Part shown: positions 17,224 to 28,446 of the stretch, one piece after another
Layout: every line of letters starts with the position of its first letter
Numbering within the stretch: the first letter of the stretch is position 1
Assembly: GCA_902607585.1 (NCBI GenBank)
Contig: CACLKP010000001.1
Location: forward strand, 38,896 to 102,895
Origin: an uncultured Pelagibacteraceae bacterium
GTDB taxonomy: Bacteria > Pseudomonadota > Alphaproteobacteria > Pelagibacterales > Pelagibacteraceae
DNA: 64,000 nt
Reading direction: 5' to 3'
The notes under the pieces: model-generated
The model's input: only the letters and a program-made list of their open reading frames with translations
Databases searched by the model: none
Told to the model about the DNA's origin: nothing
Program-made: the position numbers and the translations under genes

Positions 17224-18093
17224 CTATTTTTTTTTAGGACTGAAAAAAAACTCAAATAAAATTGCTGAAATAATAATACTGCCTCCAATAATCACACTTG
17301 AAGGTGGTATCTCATTTATGAAAAGCCAAGCCCACAGTGGACCAAAAACTGCTTCGGTTAACATTAAAATACCCACTACAGCTGCTGGAGTAGTTTGAGA
17401 TCCAATAGTAATCATTATAAATCCAAAACCAATTTGAAAAGTTCCTGCTAAAAATCCTAAAAATAAGTCGTGAGACGAAACAGATAATTTGCCAGCTACT
17501 AAATATCCGATTAAAGCAGCAAAAATTCCCGCAATAAATTGTGATGGAACCATATCCACTTTTGGATATTTTCTGACTATTACAATTAATACGGCAAATG
17601 AAATAGGCATTATAAATGCAACTATATTGCCAAAAAGTTGACTACTAGATTGAATAGATAAGGAGCTTCCAATTATAAGAAGAACACCGGACATGCCCAC
17701 AATAATTGAAATAAAAGTTATTAAATTAATTTTTTCCTTTAAAAAAATATATCCAAATAAAGCTAAAAAAATTGTTTCTGTTGAAATTATAAAAAGTGTA
17801 TTAGCAACAGTAGTATGATACATAGCAAATACATAAGCAGAAAAGCCAATACCTAAAAATATTCCAGCTATAAGTCCAGGTAATCCAGATGTATGAAAAG
17901 ATTTGAAGAAATTTTTTTTAAAAACAATTAATAAATATAAAGCTACAATAATTGAAAAAAAAGTTTGCCTCCAAAAAAGAATTTGCCACAAATTAGCGCC
18001 TTCAAAAGATTTTACAATTATACCACCAAAACTTAAGCATAACGCGCCTAGTAGTACTAAAACTGTGCCAGGAATTTTATTTAATAGTTTCAA
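17224..18093 (-). CDS. DMT superfamily transporter (EamA)
   Basis: About 10 TM segments; LCLSFGGIIVKSFEGANLWQILFWRQ; C-terminal EamA repeat. Confidence 0.85.
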   Translation of the reverse strand: MKLLNKIPGTVLVLLGALCLSFGGIIVKSFEGANLWQILFWRQTFFSIIVALYLLIVFKKNFFKSFHTSGLPGLIAGIFLGIGFSAYVFAMYHTTVANTLFIISTETIFLALFGYIFLKEKINLITFISIIVGMSGVLLIIGSSLSIQSSSQLFGNIVAFIMPISFAVLIVIVRKYPKVDMVPSQFIAGIFAALIGYLVAGKLSVSSHDLFLGFLAGTFQIGFGFIMITIGSQTTPAAVVGILMLTEAVFGPLWAWLFINEIPPSSVIIGGSIIISAILFEFFFSPKKK

Positions 18094-19064
18094 TTTATCT
18101 CTTTAATATTTTTTATAATTTCTGAAATATTATTGAGATGTTCTTTATACAATTGCTCAGCCTCCTGCAACTCCACATTTTGAAACGAAATTTTTTCCCC
18201 AGGTATTTTTTGTGCTAAAAAGTGATAATCCGCAGATATTACATTTGCTATTTTGGGATATCCTCCAATTGTAGGGTAGTCAGTTAATAAAACTATCGGT
18301 TGTCCGTCAGCAGGAACCTGGATTGCACCTTTAGTAATACCTTCCGAACGAATATTTGTGCTGACAGTATTTTTTATAGTTAAACCTTCCAATCGCATTC
18401 CCATTCGATCTGTTAGATTAGAAATTTTATATTCTTTTGAAAAAAAATCTTTTTGACTTTCTTTTGCAAAATAATCAAATTGAGGACCTTTTAAAACTCT
18501 AATTGTACTTTTGTTTTTTTTTGAAATCTTAGTTGAAAAATTTTTTTTATTTTTACTGTTTATTCTAATTTTTATTTTATCACTTATTTTTATTTTTTTT
18601 CCTTCGTTAGGCCCAATTTGAGCTCTGGATAAAGTAGAAACACTCTTGCAAAAAAATTTTATATCAAATCCTCCCTCTAAAGCCATATAGCCATAAGCTG
18701 ATTGTCTGGTTGCTAAAATATCAATTTGATCTCCCTCATCTAAAGTATAAGTTCTATTACATTCTCCTTTTATTGTTTCTTGGTTTGATTTAATTATTTG
18801 AAATAGTACATTGCCTGTAATTGCAATTTTTGTTCTACCTTTAATTAATTTCAGCAAGGGTCCCTGATAGGCAAATTCTAAAACTCCTTCGTCTGAAGTG
18901 TTTCCTACTAAAGCATTTGCAATTGAAAATGACTCTAAATCCATGCTCCCTCCTGGGGTAACTCCGAGGTGTTGCATATGAAAACGGCCTTTATCCTGAA
19001 AGGTAGTGTTGATACCGGATCTTAAAACTTCAAAAAAATAATTACTCATTAAATAATTTTTCAA
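18090..19064 (-). CDS. pxpC: 5-oxoprolinase subunit C (biotin-dependent carboxyltransferase family)
   Basis: TTFQDKGRFHMQHLGVTPGGSMDLESFSIANALVGN, VPADGQPIVLLTDYPTIGGYPKIANVI. Confidence 0.9.
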   Translation of the reverse strand: MKNYLMSNYFFEVLRSGINTTFQDKGRFHMQHLGVTPGGSMDLESFSIANALVGNTSDEGVLEFAYQGPLLKLIKGRTKIAITGNVLFQIIKSNQETIKGECNRTYTLDEGDQIDILATRQSAYGYMALEGGFDIKFFCKSVSTLSRAQIGPNEGKKIKISDKIKIRINSKNKKNFSTKISKKNKSTIRVLKGPQFDYFAKESQKDFFSKEYKISNLTDRMGMRLEGLTIKNTVSTNIRSEGITKGAIQVPADGQPIVLLTDYPTIGGYPKIANVISADYHFLAQKIPGEKISFQNVELQEAEQLYKEHLNNISEIIKNIKEIN

Positions 19065-19728
19065 ACTCCTTTTTTGAAATTGATTGAAATTTAACTAAAT
19101 CTCCTGGCGATAAAAGACACGGGCTAGATTCATTTTGCACATTAAAAAGTTTAGTGGGAGTTCTTCCTATTATATTCCAGCCTCCAGGACTTTCATAAGG
19201 ATAGATATTACAAAATTTTTCTACAATACCAACTGAACCTGCTGGTATTTTAACTCTGGGTGTCTTTAAACGGTTTAAAAAAAGTTTTGATCTTAAATCT
19301 CCCATAAAAGGATGCCCTGGTACAAAACCAACCATGTAAACGAAAAAATCGGTATTTAAGTGAATATTTATAATTTCATCCTTATTCATTTTTAATGTTC
19401 TGCTTACATTTCCTAAATCCATCTCAAAATCATAACAAACAGGAATTGTCCATTTTTTGCTATTTTGTGAAAAATTTAATTTGGAAAAATCTACTGATTT
19501 TAAAAAATCGATAATTTTAGAAGAATTTATTTTCTCAAGATCAAAATTAATAATTAATTTATTATATGATGGTGTATAATTTAATATTCCATTTAAATTG
19601 CCTTTTAAAACCTCCTTTTTCACATGGTGGAATAATTTAATAACACGAGTATTTATTTCTCGATTAACTTCTTCGCCAAAATCACAAACAACGCCGCAGT
19701 CACCAATATTGCTTAGTTTCTTGATCAT
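19042..19728 (-). CDS. pxpB: 5-oxoprolinase subunit B (start corrected to internal ATG at 19728)
   Basis: FVPGHPFMGDL, TPRVKIPAGSVGIVEKFCNIYPYESPGGWNIIGRTP. Confidence 0.9.
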   Translation of the reverse strand: MIKKLSNIGDCGVVCDFGEEVNREINTRVIKLFHHVKKEVLKGNLNGILNYTPSYNKLIINFDLEKINSSKIIDFLKSVDFSKLNFSQNSKKWTIPVCYDFEMDLGNVSRTLKMNKDEIINIHLNTDFFVYMVGFVPGHPFMGDLRSKLFLNRLKTPRVKIPAGSVGIVEKFCNIYPYESPGGWNIIGRTPTKLFNVQNESSPCLLSPGDLVKFQSISKKEFEKLFNE

Positions 19729-19780
19729 AAATTGATATAATAATTGGTATTCCTTATTAAATAAACTAAGGACTTGTAAG

Positions 19781-20554
19781 ATGGAAATTAATATTAATTG
19801 TGATTTAGGCGAGAGTTCAAGGTTACATTCCACTGAAAATGACCCATTATTACTGAAAATTGTTAACTCAGCAAATATAGCTTGTGGGTATCACGCAGGC
19901 GATAAGCCAACTATGGAAAAGACCATTGAAATTTCAAAAAAAAATAATGTTAGTATAGGAGCTCATCCATCTTTTAACGATCCAGAAAATTTTGGAAGAA
20001 AAAGACTTAATTTGCCTTCAAGTGAAATAAAAAAGCTAATTGTAGACCAAATTAACATTCTGTCTGATATTGCTCAAAAGACAGGAATGAAAGTCACGCA
20101 TGTAAAACCGCATGGAGCTTTAAATAATATGGCATGCGAAGACTACGATTTAGCAAAAGTAATTTCTGAAACAATAATGCAGACTAATAAAGAATTAATA
20201 TTTCTAGTTCCAACGGGATCTCAAATGGAAAAAGCTGGTAAAAAACTTGGAATGAAAATTGCAGCAGAAATATTTGCCGATAGAAATTATGAAGATGATG
20301 GAAATTTAGTTTCAAGATCAAAAGACAATGCAATGATTATTGATCCAGAAATTGCAAAGAAACATGTTATTAAAATGGTGGAGAGTCAGGCCTTGAACTG
20401 TTATTCAGGAAAAAAAATTCCTTGTGAAATTGATTCAATTTGTGTGCATGGAGATGGTAAAAGCGCTGTAAGTACTGCCATGCAAATTAAAGAAGGGCTT
20501 GTAAAATCTGGTGTGACTTTAAACCCCTTGGATAAAATGAAAAAATTTATATAA
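19781..20554 (+). CDS. pxpA: 5-oxoprolinase subunit A (LamB/YcsF family)
   Basis: INCDLGESSRLH, SANIACGYHAGDKPTM, HVKPHGALNN, ICVHGDG. Confidence 0.93.
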   Translation: MEININCDLGESSRLHSTENDPLLLKIVNSANIACGYHAGDKPTMEKTIEISKKNNVSIGAHPSFNDPENFGRKRLNLPSSEIKKLIVDQINILSDIAQKTGMKVTHVKPHGALNNMACEDYDLAKVISETIMQTNKELIFLVPTGSQMEKAGKKLGMKIAAEIFADRNYEDDGNLVSRSKDNAMIIDPEIAKKHVIKMVESQALNCYSGKKIPCEIDSICVHGDGKSAVSTAMQIKEGLVKSGVTLNPLDKMKKFI

Positions 20555-20570
20555 ATCAATTTAAAATTAA

Positions 20571-21080
20571 ATGGCCATTTTTAAAACAAATATTAAACTT
20601 TTGATAATACTTTTTATTTTATTGGGATTATCTTTTCAACCTAATTTTGTTTATGCAGCAGCAAGCAGCGGAGACTCTAGCAGTGGTGCCTCGGATAAAG
20701 TGAACTTATATAAAGCAGGAAAAAAATTAGTCCTTAGAGCAAAAAAGCTAGAAAAAAAAGATAAAATTGAAAAAGCAAAAAAACTGTATTTAAAAGCTTA
20801 TAAAAAATTAGAAAAAGCTTACGCTAAAGATAAAAAAAATGCCGATATACTAAATTACTTGGGCTACACTTTAAGAAAAACTGGCGATCTGGAACAAGCA
20901 GAAATTTATTATCTTAAAGGTTTAGAGTTGGACTCTAAACATTTGGGCATTAACGAATATCTGGGAGAACTTTATGTTCAAACAAATAGGATTGAACTTG
21001 CCAAAGAAAGACTTGAAGTTCTTAAAGGATGTAATTGTGAAGAATACGATGAATTAAAAGAACTTATAGAAGAAAATTAG
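20571..21080 (+). CDS. Secreted TPR-repeat protein
   Basis: N-terminal signal peptide; TPR pattern NYLGYTLRKTGDLEQAEIYYLKGLELD. Confidence 0.75.
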   Translation: MAIFKTNIKLLIILFILLGLSFQPNFVYAAASSGDSSSGASDKVNLYKAGKKLVLRAKKLEKKDKIEKAKKLYLKAYKKLEKAYAKDKKNADILNYLGYTLRKTGDLEQAEIYYLKGLELDSKHLGINEYLGELYVQTNRIELAKERLEVLKGCNCEEYDELKELIEEN

Positions 21081-21081
21081 A

Positions 21082-21465
21082 ATGCATATTGTAGAACTTT
21101 TTGGTCGAGTATTTCTTTCAGCATTATTTTTAATAGAAGGCGTTGGAAAACTTTTTACGCAAGAACAAGTCATTGCGTATATGGAAGACTATGGTGTGCC
21201 TGGTATATTGTTTATTCCTGCAGTGGTACTTGAAATTTTATTTCCGCTGCTGCTCATAGTTGGTTACAAAACAAGACTTGCAGCATTGATAATGTCTTTA
21301 TTTACTTTGTCTGTAGCAATAATTTTTCACACAGACTTTAACGATGGAATGCAATTAACATTTTTTTTAAAAGACCTAGCAATCGCTGGAGGATTTATGA
21401 TTATTGTTGCCTACGGATCTAATAAATTGAGTCTGGATCACCTTCTTAAATCAAAGTCGGGATGA
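21082..21465 (+). CDS. DoxX family membrane protein
   Basis: GRVFLSALFLIEGVGKLF, 4 TM, LKDLAIAGGFMII. Confidence 0.85.
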   Translation: MHIVELFGRVFLSALFLIEGVGKLFTQEQVIAYMEDYGVPGILFIPAVVLEILFPLLLIVGYKTRLAALIMSLFTLSVAIIFHTDFNDGMQLTFFLKDLAIAGGFMIIVAYGSNKLSLDHLLKSKSG

Positions 21466-21917
21466 GATCGAGTAATAAAAAAAAAACAGCAGATTATTAC
21501 AAACTATTTAAGCCCCAGTTAACACCACGGAAAATGTTAGAGATGGGTGTGTTTGGTGGTTCTTATTTTAATAATAAAATAAAAGAATATCCAAAATCAT
21601 GGTTTAAAAATGCAAAACTGAGTAAAACTTTTGATGTAGAAAAAAACCGATTTAAAGTTAAAGCAGGTTTATCAAGAAAAGAATGGATGGATAAAGGATG
21701 GATTTATAAAGAGGATCCTCTTGGTTGGTTTCAATGGTATTGCAGATTTAAAAACGGAAGACGCATTCCTCATATAGACGAAATTCAAATTAAAAGATGG
21801 AAAGCTTTCAAAAGACACGTAACGGCAATAAAAAAAAACTGTGAACCAGGCGATATTTATTGCAGAAGAAGACAAAGACAAGCAATTTTGCAATGGGCTT
21901 ATAATCCTTACATTTAA
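21462..21917 (+). CDS. Hypothetical protein, basic and Trp-rich
   Basis: 151 aa; EMGVFGGSYFNN, GLSRKEWMDKGWIYKEDPLGWFQWYCRFKNGRR; overlaps doxX by 4 nt. Confidence 0.75.
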   Translation: MRSSNKKKTADYYKLFKPQLTPRKMLEMGVFGGSYFNNKIKEYPKSWFKNAKLSKTFDVEKNRFKVKAGLSRKEWMDKGWIYKEDPLGWFQWYCRFKNGRRIPHIDEIQIKRWKAFKRHVTAIKKNCEPGDIYCRRRQRQAILQWAYNPYI

Positions 21918-21942
21918 GTGATAGACTTAAACACAATATAAA

Positions 21943-22554
21943 GTGCTAGAAGAAACAGTAATATTTATTCAAATTATTTTTATAGACATAGTCATGGCTG
22001 CAGATAATGCCATTATTATTGGCATGATCGCAGCAAATTTTGCACCAAAAAACAGAAGACAAATTATTATGTGGGGTGTTTTTGCTGCATTTATTTTCAG
22101 AGTTATATTTGCTTTTTCCGCAACTTTTTTATTTCAATTTGCTTTTATTAAATTAATTGGTGGAATACTTCTTCTATGGATAGTTAATGAACTTAGACAA
22201 GATTTGTTTACTGTTAAAAAAATAAAATCTCCAACCAAACAATCTAAAGAACCCTCTTTTAGAAGTGGAGTTTATAAAGTTTTAATTGCTGATATTACTT
22301 TAAGTTTCGATAATGTTTTAGGAGTAGCTGGAGCGGCGAAAGAACACTATTTACTATTATTATTTGGTTTAGTTTTGTCAGTAATCTTAGTGGGAGCTTT
22401 AGCTTCATATTTTGCAAAATATATTCAAGACCACAAATGGGTTGGGTACGTAGGTCTAGCTGTAATTTTATTAGTAGCCGTACAATTAATTATAGGTGGT
22501 TTGATTGGATACGAAGTACTAACAATCAACGAGCCTTTTGCTTCTTGGTTTTAA
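21943..22554 (+). CDS. TerC/YjbE family integral membrane protein (GTG start)
   Basis: FIDIVMAADNAIIIGMIAANF, LIADITLSFDNVLGVAGAA. Confidence 0.88.
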   Translation: MLEETVIFIQIIFIDIVMAADNAIIIGMIAANFAPKNRRQIIMWGVFAAFIFRVIFAFSATFLFQFAFIKLIGGILLLWIVNELRQDLFTVKKIKSPTKQSKEPSFRSGVYKVLIADITLSFDNVLGVAGAAKEHYLLLLFGLVLSVILVGALASYFAKYIQDHKWVGYVGLAVILLVAVQLIIGGLIGYEVLTINEPFASWF

Positions 22555-22570
22555 TTCGAGCAGACTATAA

Positions 22571-22891
22571 TTATTTTGGCATTTTAGTTGCACCAGTTTC
22601 CATATAAACAACTTTTCCATCTTTATATTTATAGTAAGTCATTACAGCTTCTTTATTTCCATCTTTATAACTTGTAAAAGCATGCCCGAATCCAACTTCA
22701 TCATTTTCAAAAAGCACTCTAACTTTTTCCATTTGGACGTCTTTCATGCCTAGCCATTTTAAAATATCTTGTTTACCTAGTTTTTTTCCAGATGCGTGCA
22801 TTAAAAATTGATAATCATCATGTATCAACTTTTCTCCAGCAGCAACGTCTCCATCGTTAACTATTTTTGCCATTTTTTCTATTATCGACAT
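22571..22891 (-). CDS. SnoaL/NTF2-like protein
   Basis: 106 aa cone-fold-like pattern DYQFLMHASGKKLGKQDILKWLG...VVYMETGATKMPK. Confidence 0.5.
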   Translation of the reverse strand: MSIIEKMAKIVNDGDVAAGEKLIHDDYQFLMHASGKKLGKQDILKWLGMKDVQMEKVRVLFENDEVGFGHAFTSYKDGNKEAVMTYYKYKDGKVVYMETGATKMPK

Positions 22892-22921
22892 ATTTCTTTC
22901 CTTTAGTTGTTTTATTAATCT

Positions 22922-23218
22922 TTATAGATTAACTTTACTCAATTCATACATTTGAACAACTTCGATACATTCATCGAAAATAGGTTTTGCTATCGGATTA
23001 TTACCTGAAGCGAACTTCTTCATTTCTTCTTCATTATGAACTGAGACTTTAAACATAACATAACTTTTATCTGGTGCTATTGCTGGAACTGTTTTTTCAA
23101 CATGAGCAATAGTTTTTCTTACTGCCATTCCTTCATCTGATTGCATAAATCCCATAAACTTTTCAAATTTTCCTTCGCCAGATTTAAGTTTTGCTATTGC
23201 AAGCATTTCTTTTTCCAT
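22922..23218 (-). CDS. Small ABM-like (dimeric alpha/beta barrel) hypothetical protein
   Basis: 98 aa: AIAKLKSGEGKFEKFMGFMQSDEGMAVRKTI...YVMFKVSVHNEEEMKKF. Confidence 0.4.
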   Translation of the reverse strand: MEKEMLAIAKLKSGEGKFEKFMGFMQSDEGMAVRKTIAHVEKTVPAIAPDKSYVMFKVSVHNEEEMKKFASGNNPIAKPIFDECIEVVQMYELSKVNL

Positions 23219-23282
23219 ATTTTCCCCCTTTTTTTTATTCTTTTAATGCTAAGTGAATACTTATTGAATAGCAAATAAAAAA

Positions 23283-24788
23283 TCAAAATATACTGTTACT
23301 TGAAGTTTTATGTTTTTGAAGATCGGAAGTGACTTCAACGTTTAGCTTATGAAGTTCTGATTTACTCATTTGTTTTAGATTCTGAACATCTTCTAAAAAT
23401 CTTTCAGATTCTTTTTGATCAACAATATTAGCCGTAAGTGTTTTAAACTTATTAATATAATTTTCTCTCTTAAATGGTTTTTTTCCATTAGGATGAGCAT
23501 CAGCAATACCAAGTTGATCTTCTATTTTTGAACCATCCTTCATTTTTATGATTACACGCCCTCCAAAACATTTTTTCTTCGGATTAGGATCGTGATATTT
23601 TTTTGTCCATTTTTTATCCTCAAAAGTCTTAATTTTTTTCCAAAGTTCAATTGTACTCTTTTTGTTTGATCTTTCGGAAGTATAAGAGTTGATATGATGC
23701 CAATTCCCATCTTCTAATGCTACTGCAAAAATATACATAATAGAATGGTCTAGTGTTTCTCTACTAGCATTTGGGTCCATTTTTTGTGGATCATTCGCGC
23801 CTGTACCAATTACTTTGTGAGTATGATGACTTGTATGAATTTCAATTTTTTTGATATTGGAAGTATTATTAATTTTTTTATTTAAGCTTCTGGCTAAATC
23901 TATCCATGCCTGCGCTTGATATTCTGCTGAATGTTCTTTGGTATAAGTTTCTAAAATAGCTTTTTTTTCCTCATTAATTTTTGGCAAAGGAACAGTATAT
24001 TTTGCTTTAGGTCCAGAAAGTACATAAGCAATTACGCTATCTTCCCCTTCGTATATCGGACTCGGAGAACCCTCTCCTCTCATTGCTCTATCTACTGCTT
24101 CAATTGCTAGCTTGCCGGCATGTGATGGAGCAAACGCTTTCCAACTTGAAATTTGCCCCTTTCTCGATTGCCTTGTAGAAATTGTTGTATGTAAAGCTTG
24201 TTGAATTGATTGATAAATTGTTTTTGTATCAAGTTTTAATAATGAACCAAGTCCTGCAGCAACACTGGGGCCTAAGTGAGCAATATGATCAATTTTATGT
24301 TTGTGTAAACAAATACCCTTAACTAAATTTACCTGAATTTCATATCCTGTAATAATTCCTCTAATCAAATCCATACCTGATAAATTTTTTTGTTGAGCTA
24401 CCGCTAAGATCGGAGGAATATTATCTCCCGGATGACTATAATCAGATGCCAAAAAAGTATCATGAAAATCTAATTCTCTTACAGCAGTTCCGTTTGCCCA
24501 AGCTGCCCACTCACAATGAAATCTCTGATTCGAATTAATGCCAAAAACGGTTGCGCCATGCTCTCTTGGATGAGCCAAAGCCATATCTCTTGCTGAACTC
24601 ACTGGTTTTCTTTGAAGAGAAGCTATTGCTACTGCAGCATTATCTATAATTCTATTAATAACCATATCAACGGCTTCTGCATTTAAAGGTGCATTATCTG
24701 AAGCTATCTCAGCCATTTTCCATGCTAGCTGGTCTGCTTTTTTTAACTTTGCCGTTGAAGGATAAACTTTTACTTTAATTTTTCTCAA
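23283..24788 (-). CDS. prpD: MmgE/PrpD family protein (2-methylcitrate dehydratase-like)
   Basis: [52 protein letters not shown]. Confidence 0.88.
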   Translation of the reverse strand: MRKIKVKVYPSTAKLKKADQLAWKMAEIASDNAPLNAEAVDMVINRIIDNAAVAIASLQRKPVSSARDMALAHPREHGATVFGINSNQRFHCEWAAWANGTAVRELDFHDTFLASDYSHPGDNIPPILAVAQQKNLSGMDLIRGIITGYEIQVNLVKGICLHKHKIDHIAHLGPSVAAGLGSLLKLDTKTIYQSIQQALHTTISTRQSRKGQISSWKAFAPSHAGKLAIEAVDRAMRGEGSPSPIYEGEDSVIAYVLSGPKAKYTVPLPKINEEKKAILETYTKEHSAEYQAQAWIDLARSLNKKINNTSNIKKIEIHTSHHTHKVIGTGANDPQKMDPNASRETLDHSIMYIFAVALEDGNWHHINSYTSERSNKKSTIELWKKIKTFEDKKWTKKYHDPNPKKKCFGGRVIIKMKDGSKIEDQLGIADAHPNGKKPFKRENYINKFKTLTANIVDQKESERFLEDVQNLKQMSKSELHKLNVEVTSDLQKHKTSSNSIF

Positions 24789-24802
24789 TTTTCTTTCCCA
24801 TT

Positions 24803-27472
24803 TTATAATATATTTCTTAAAACATATTGGAGAATTCCGCCATTCTTATAATATTCAATTTCATTTGCGGTATCAATTCTACATAACAGTTTTATCCTTT
24901 TGCTCACTCCATCTGCATATTTAATTTCACAATCAACTTCTTGCCTAGGTCTTACGCCTTTTTCAATATCAATGATGGTAAATAGTTCAGAGCCTTTTAT
25001 ATTTAATTTTTTTCTGTCAAATCCTTCTTTAAATTGAAGTGGAAGCACTCCCATGCCAACTAAATTTGAACGATGTATTCTTTCAAAACTCTCGGCTATA
25101 ACTGCCTTTATTCCCAATAATTTTGTACCCTTTGCTGCCCAATCTCTAGATGATCCGGTTCCGTATTCTTTTCCAGCAACTACCACCAGATCATTTCCTC
25201 TTTTTTTATATTCCATAGCAGCATCGTACACACTGGCAACTTTTCCTTCTGGATATATTTTAGTAAATCCTCCTTCGGTTCCAGAGACCATCTCATTTCG
25301 TATTCTAATATTTCCAAATGCACCACGCTTCATCACTTCATGATTTCCTCTTCTAGCTCCATATGAATTAAAATCTTTTTGTTGGACTTGATGCTCCATA
25401 AAATAATCGCCTGTTGGACTATCCTTTTTAATAGAACCTGCGGGTGAAATATGATCCGTGGTTACTGTATCGCCTAAAATTAATAAGGGTCTAGCTCCAA
25501 CAATTTTTTTAAATCCCTCAGGCTGATCAGACATATTTTCGAAGAACGGTGGTTTTTTGACATAAGTCGATGTGTCATCCCAATTATAAATGTTGCTATC
25601 ATTAGTTTTAATTGCGCTCCATTCTTTAGGACCTTCTGATATGTTTGAATAACGTTTAACAAACATGTCCGCATTGATTGATGTTAAAATCAATTCTTCG
25701 ATTTCTTTATTGGTTGGCCAGATATCTTTTAAAAAAACAGACTTCCCCTCTTTATCTTTACCCAAAGGTTCTTTATATAAATCAACATTCATAGATCCGG
25801 CTAACGCATATGCAACAACTAAAGGCGGAGAAGCAAGATAGCTTGCTTTCACATCCGGATTTATTCTTCCCTCAAAATTTCTATTGCCGGATAATACTGA
25901 AACAACATATAGATTTCCTTTTTGTACAGCATCAGATATATTTTGTTTAAGCGGTCCCGAGTTACCAATACAAGTCGTACATCCATAACCAACAAGATTA
26001 AAACCAAGTTCATCCAGGTATTTATTTAAGCCAGACTTTTCTAGATAATCTGTAACAACTTTAGAGCCTGGCGCTAAAGAGGTTTTTACCCAGGGTTGAA
26101 CTTTTAATCCTTTTGCAATAGCTTTTTTTGCAAGTAACCCTGCTCCAATTAAGACATTCGGATTGGAAGTATTAGTACATGATGTAATCGCCGCAATTAC
26201 GATAGATCCATCTTTTAGTTTAAAATCAGCTCCGGAGACCGTCTCTTCCTTTTGATTTTGTCTGTTTGCATTTTCTTCAAAAGCTTTTGAAAATGATTTT
26301 GCTGCCTCTGTTAATAAAACTTTGTCTTGCGGACGTTTAGGACCAGATATGCTTGGAACTACTTTAGATAAATCTAAATTTAAAGTATCAGAAAAAATAA
26401 TATTATTGTTTGCCCATAATCCCTGCTCTTTAGAATAATATTCAACAAGAGAAATTGTATGTTGATCCCTACCTGAAAATTTTAAATATTTTAAAGTTTC
26501 CTCATCAACTGGAAAAAAACCACAGGTAGCGCCATATTCTGGCGCCATGTTTGCTATTGTTGCGCGATCTGCTAAAGAAAGATTTTTTAATCCATCTCCA
26601 TAAAATTCAACAAATTTTCCAACAACACTTTTTTGTCTTAACAGTTGAACAATGGTAAGAACCAAATCGGTAGCTGTAGTTCCTTCAGGTAGTTTATTTT
26701 GAAGATTAAAACCAACAACTTCTGGAATTAACATAGATATCGGCTGACCCAACATTCCTGCTTCTGCCTCAATTCCACCTACGCCCCAACCGAGAACTGA
26801 GAGACCATTCACCATGGTGGTATGACTATCAGTTCCAACAAGTGTGTCAGGATAGGCATACATATCACCATTACTTTCTGATGACCAAACAACCTTTGAT
26901 AAATATTCCAAGTTTACTTGATGACAAATTCCCGTACCTGGTGGAACAACTCTAAAATTATCAAATGCTTGTTGGCTCCATTTTAAAAAAGAATAACGTT
27001 CGCCGTTTCTTAAAAATTCTTTTTCTACATTTTTTCTAAATGAATCTTTAGATGCATAAGCATCAACCATCACCGAATGATCGATAACGAGATCAACAGT
27101 TGATATAGGATTTATTTTATTTGGATTCTTTTTTTTTAACTTTATCGCATCTCGCATAGCAGCTAAGTCTGCTACGGCAGGAATACCTGTGTAATCTTGC
27201 ATAAGGACTCTTGCGGGTCTGAAAGCAATTTCGCTTCTTGAACTTTTATTTTTCAACCAATCTTTAATAGCCAAGATTTGTTGTTTTTTGACAGTTTGGT
27301 CATCTTCGAACCTCAATAAATTTTCTAGTAAAACTTTTAAAGACTTGGGTAATTTTGAAACACCTTCTAATCCATTTTTCTCAGCTTCATTAAGGCTAAA
27401 AATATTATAAACTTTTTTATCTACTTTTAATTTTTTTAAAGATTTAAAAGAATCTTTGCTGTTTATTTTCAT
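24803..27472 (-). CDS. acnA: Aconitate hydratase AcnA
   Basis: [82 protein letters not shown]; start placed at internal ATG 27472. Confidence 0.95.
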   Translation of the reverse strand: MKINSKDSFKSLKKLKVDKKVYNIFSLNEAEKNGLEGVSKLPKSLKVLLENLLRFEDDQTVKKQQILAIKDWLKNKSSRSEIAFRPARVLMQDYTGIPAVADLAAMRDAIKLKKKNPNKINPISTVDLVIDHSVMVDAYASKDSFRKNVEKEFLRNGERYSFLKWSQQAFDNFRVVPPGTGICHQVNLEYLSKVVWSSESNGDMYAYPDTLVGTDSHTTMVNGLSVLGWGVGGIEAEAGMLGQPISMLIPEVVGFNLQNKLPEGTTATDLVLTIVQLLRQKSVVGKFVEFYGDGLKNLSLADRATIANMAPEYGATCGFFPVDEETLKYLKFSGRDQHTISLVEYYSKEQGLWANNNIIFSDTLNLDLSKVVPSISGPKRPQDKVLLTEAAKSFSKAFEENANRQNQKEETVSGADFKLKDGSIVIAAITSCTNTSNPNVLIGAGLLAKKAIAKGLKVQPWVKTSLAPGSKVVTDYLEKSGLNKYLDELGFNLVGYGCTTCIGNSGPLKQNISDAVQKGNLYVVSVLSGNRNFEGRINPDVKASYLASPPLVVAYALAGSMNVDLYKEPLGKDKEGKSVFLKDIWPTNKEIEELILTSINADMFVKRYSNISEGPKEWSAIKTNDSNIYNWDDTSTYVKKPPFFENMSDQPEGFKKIVGARPLLILGDTVTTDHISPAGSIKKDSPTGDYFMEHQVQQKDFNSYGARRGNHEVMKRGAFGNIRIRNEMVSGTEGGFTKIYPEGKVASVYDAAMEYKKRGNDLVVVAGKEYGTGSSRDWAAKGTKLLGIKAVIAESFERIHRSNLVGMGVLPLQFKEGFDRKKLNIKGSELFTIIDIEKGVRPRQEVDCEIKYADGVSKRIKLLCRIDTANEIEYYKNGGILQYVLRNIL

Positions 27473-28065
27473 ATTTTTAAATAAATAAGTATAACACAAA
27501 CAACTAACGAAAAGGACATAGTGTAATTAAACATTTGAATAAATTTTTTATTTTCTGAAAAATGTCTTAGAAATTTTCCTAATAAGCACCAACTTGTTAT
27601 GCTCGTTATTGCTGCACAAAATGACACTCCTATTACTACTAATGAATGAAATAAATAATCCGATCCCAGCTCAACAAAAAGAGATATGCTCGTAATGGCT
27701 GCAAAAACACCTTTAGGATTAACAAATTGAAATATAAATGTCTCGTAAAATTTAACAGGATTCTTAATTTTTTTTTCCTCAACTTTGGTTTGAAATGAAA
27801 TTTTGTAAGCTAAATAAATTAAAAAAAATGAACCCAGAATTTTTATTATAGTTTTTAATATTGGATAGGTACTAAATATTACGTTTAGCCCTCCTGCAGA
27901 TAAAGTTATCAAAGTAGTATAACCAAATGTAACGCCTAAAATTAAAGGTATAGATTTTTTTATACCAAAATTAAAACCTGAATAAGATCCTATAATATTA
28001 TTAGGTCCGGGAGTGAATGCTGCAGCAATAGAGAAAAAAATTAGTGGTACTAAACTAGGATACAT
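27469..28065 (-). CDS. LysE family translocator
   Basis: AAAFTPGPNNIIGSYSGFNFGIKKSIPLILGVTFGY. Confidence 0.88.
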   Translation of the reverse strand: MYPSLVPLIFFSIAAAFTPGPNNIIGSYSGFNFGIKKSIPLILGVTFGYTTLITLSAGGLNVIFSTYPILKTIIKILGSFFLIYLAYKISFQTKVEEKKIKNPVKFYETFIFQFVNPKGVFAAITSISLFVELGSDYLFHSLVVIGVSFCAAITSITSWCLLGKFLRHFSENKKFIQMFNYTMSFSLVVCVILIYLKI

Positions 28066-28074
28066 CGCAATGGT

Positions 28075-28416
28075 TTATGCTATTTCTAAACCATTTTCAA
28101 CTTTTTGAGATGGATGTAACAAAACCACTTTACCATCTTTTTCAATTGCTCCTAAAATAAGAACTTCAGAAACTATTCCGGCTATATTTTTTTTTGGAAA
28201 ATTGCATACTCCAATTACTTGTTTGCCAACCAAATTTTGCTCGTTGTAATAATGCGTAATCTGAGCAGAAGATTTTCGAATACCAGTTTTGCCTCCAAAA
28301 TCTACTTCAACAACTAATGAAGGTTTTCTTGCTTTTTCGTTTTTTGAAACTTTTAATACTGTACCAACTTTAATCTCTACCTTATTGTAATCTTCATATG
28401 TTATTTCTTGTTTCAT
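28075..28416 (-). CDS. csaA: CsaA-type tRNA-binding domain protein
   Basis: VEIKVGTVLKVSKNEKARKPSLVVEVDFGGKTGIRKSSAQITHYY...QVIGVCNFPKKNIAGIVSEVLILG; start corrected to MKQEITYEDYNKV. Confidence 0.85.
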   Translation of the reverse strand: MKQEITYEDYNKVEIKVGTVLKVSKNEKARKPSLVVEVDFGGKTGIRKSSAQITHYYNEQNLVGKQVIGVCNFPKKNIAGIVSEVLILGAIEKDGKVVLLHPSQKVENGLEIA

Positions 28417-28446
28417 AGTAATGATGTATAATATTTTTTTATTTAA

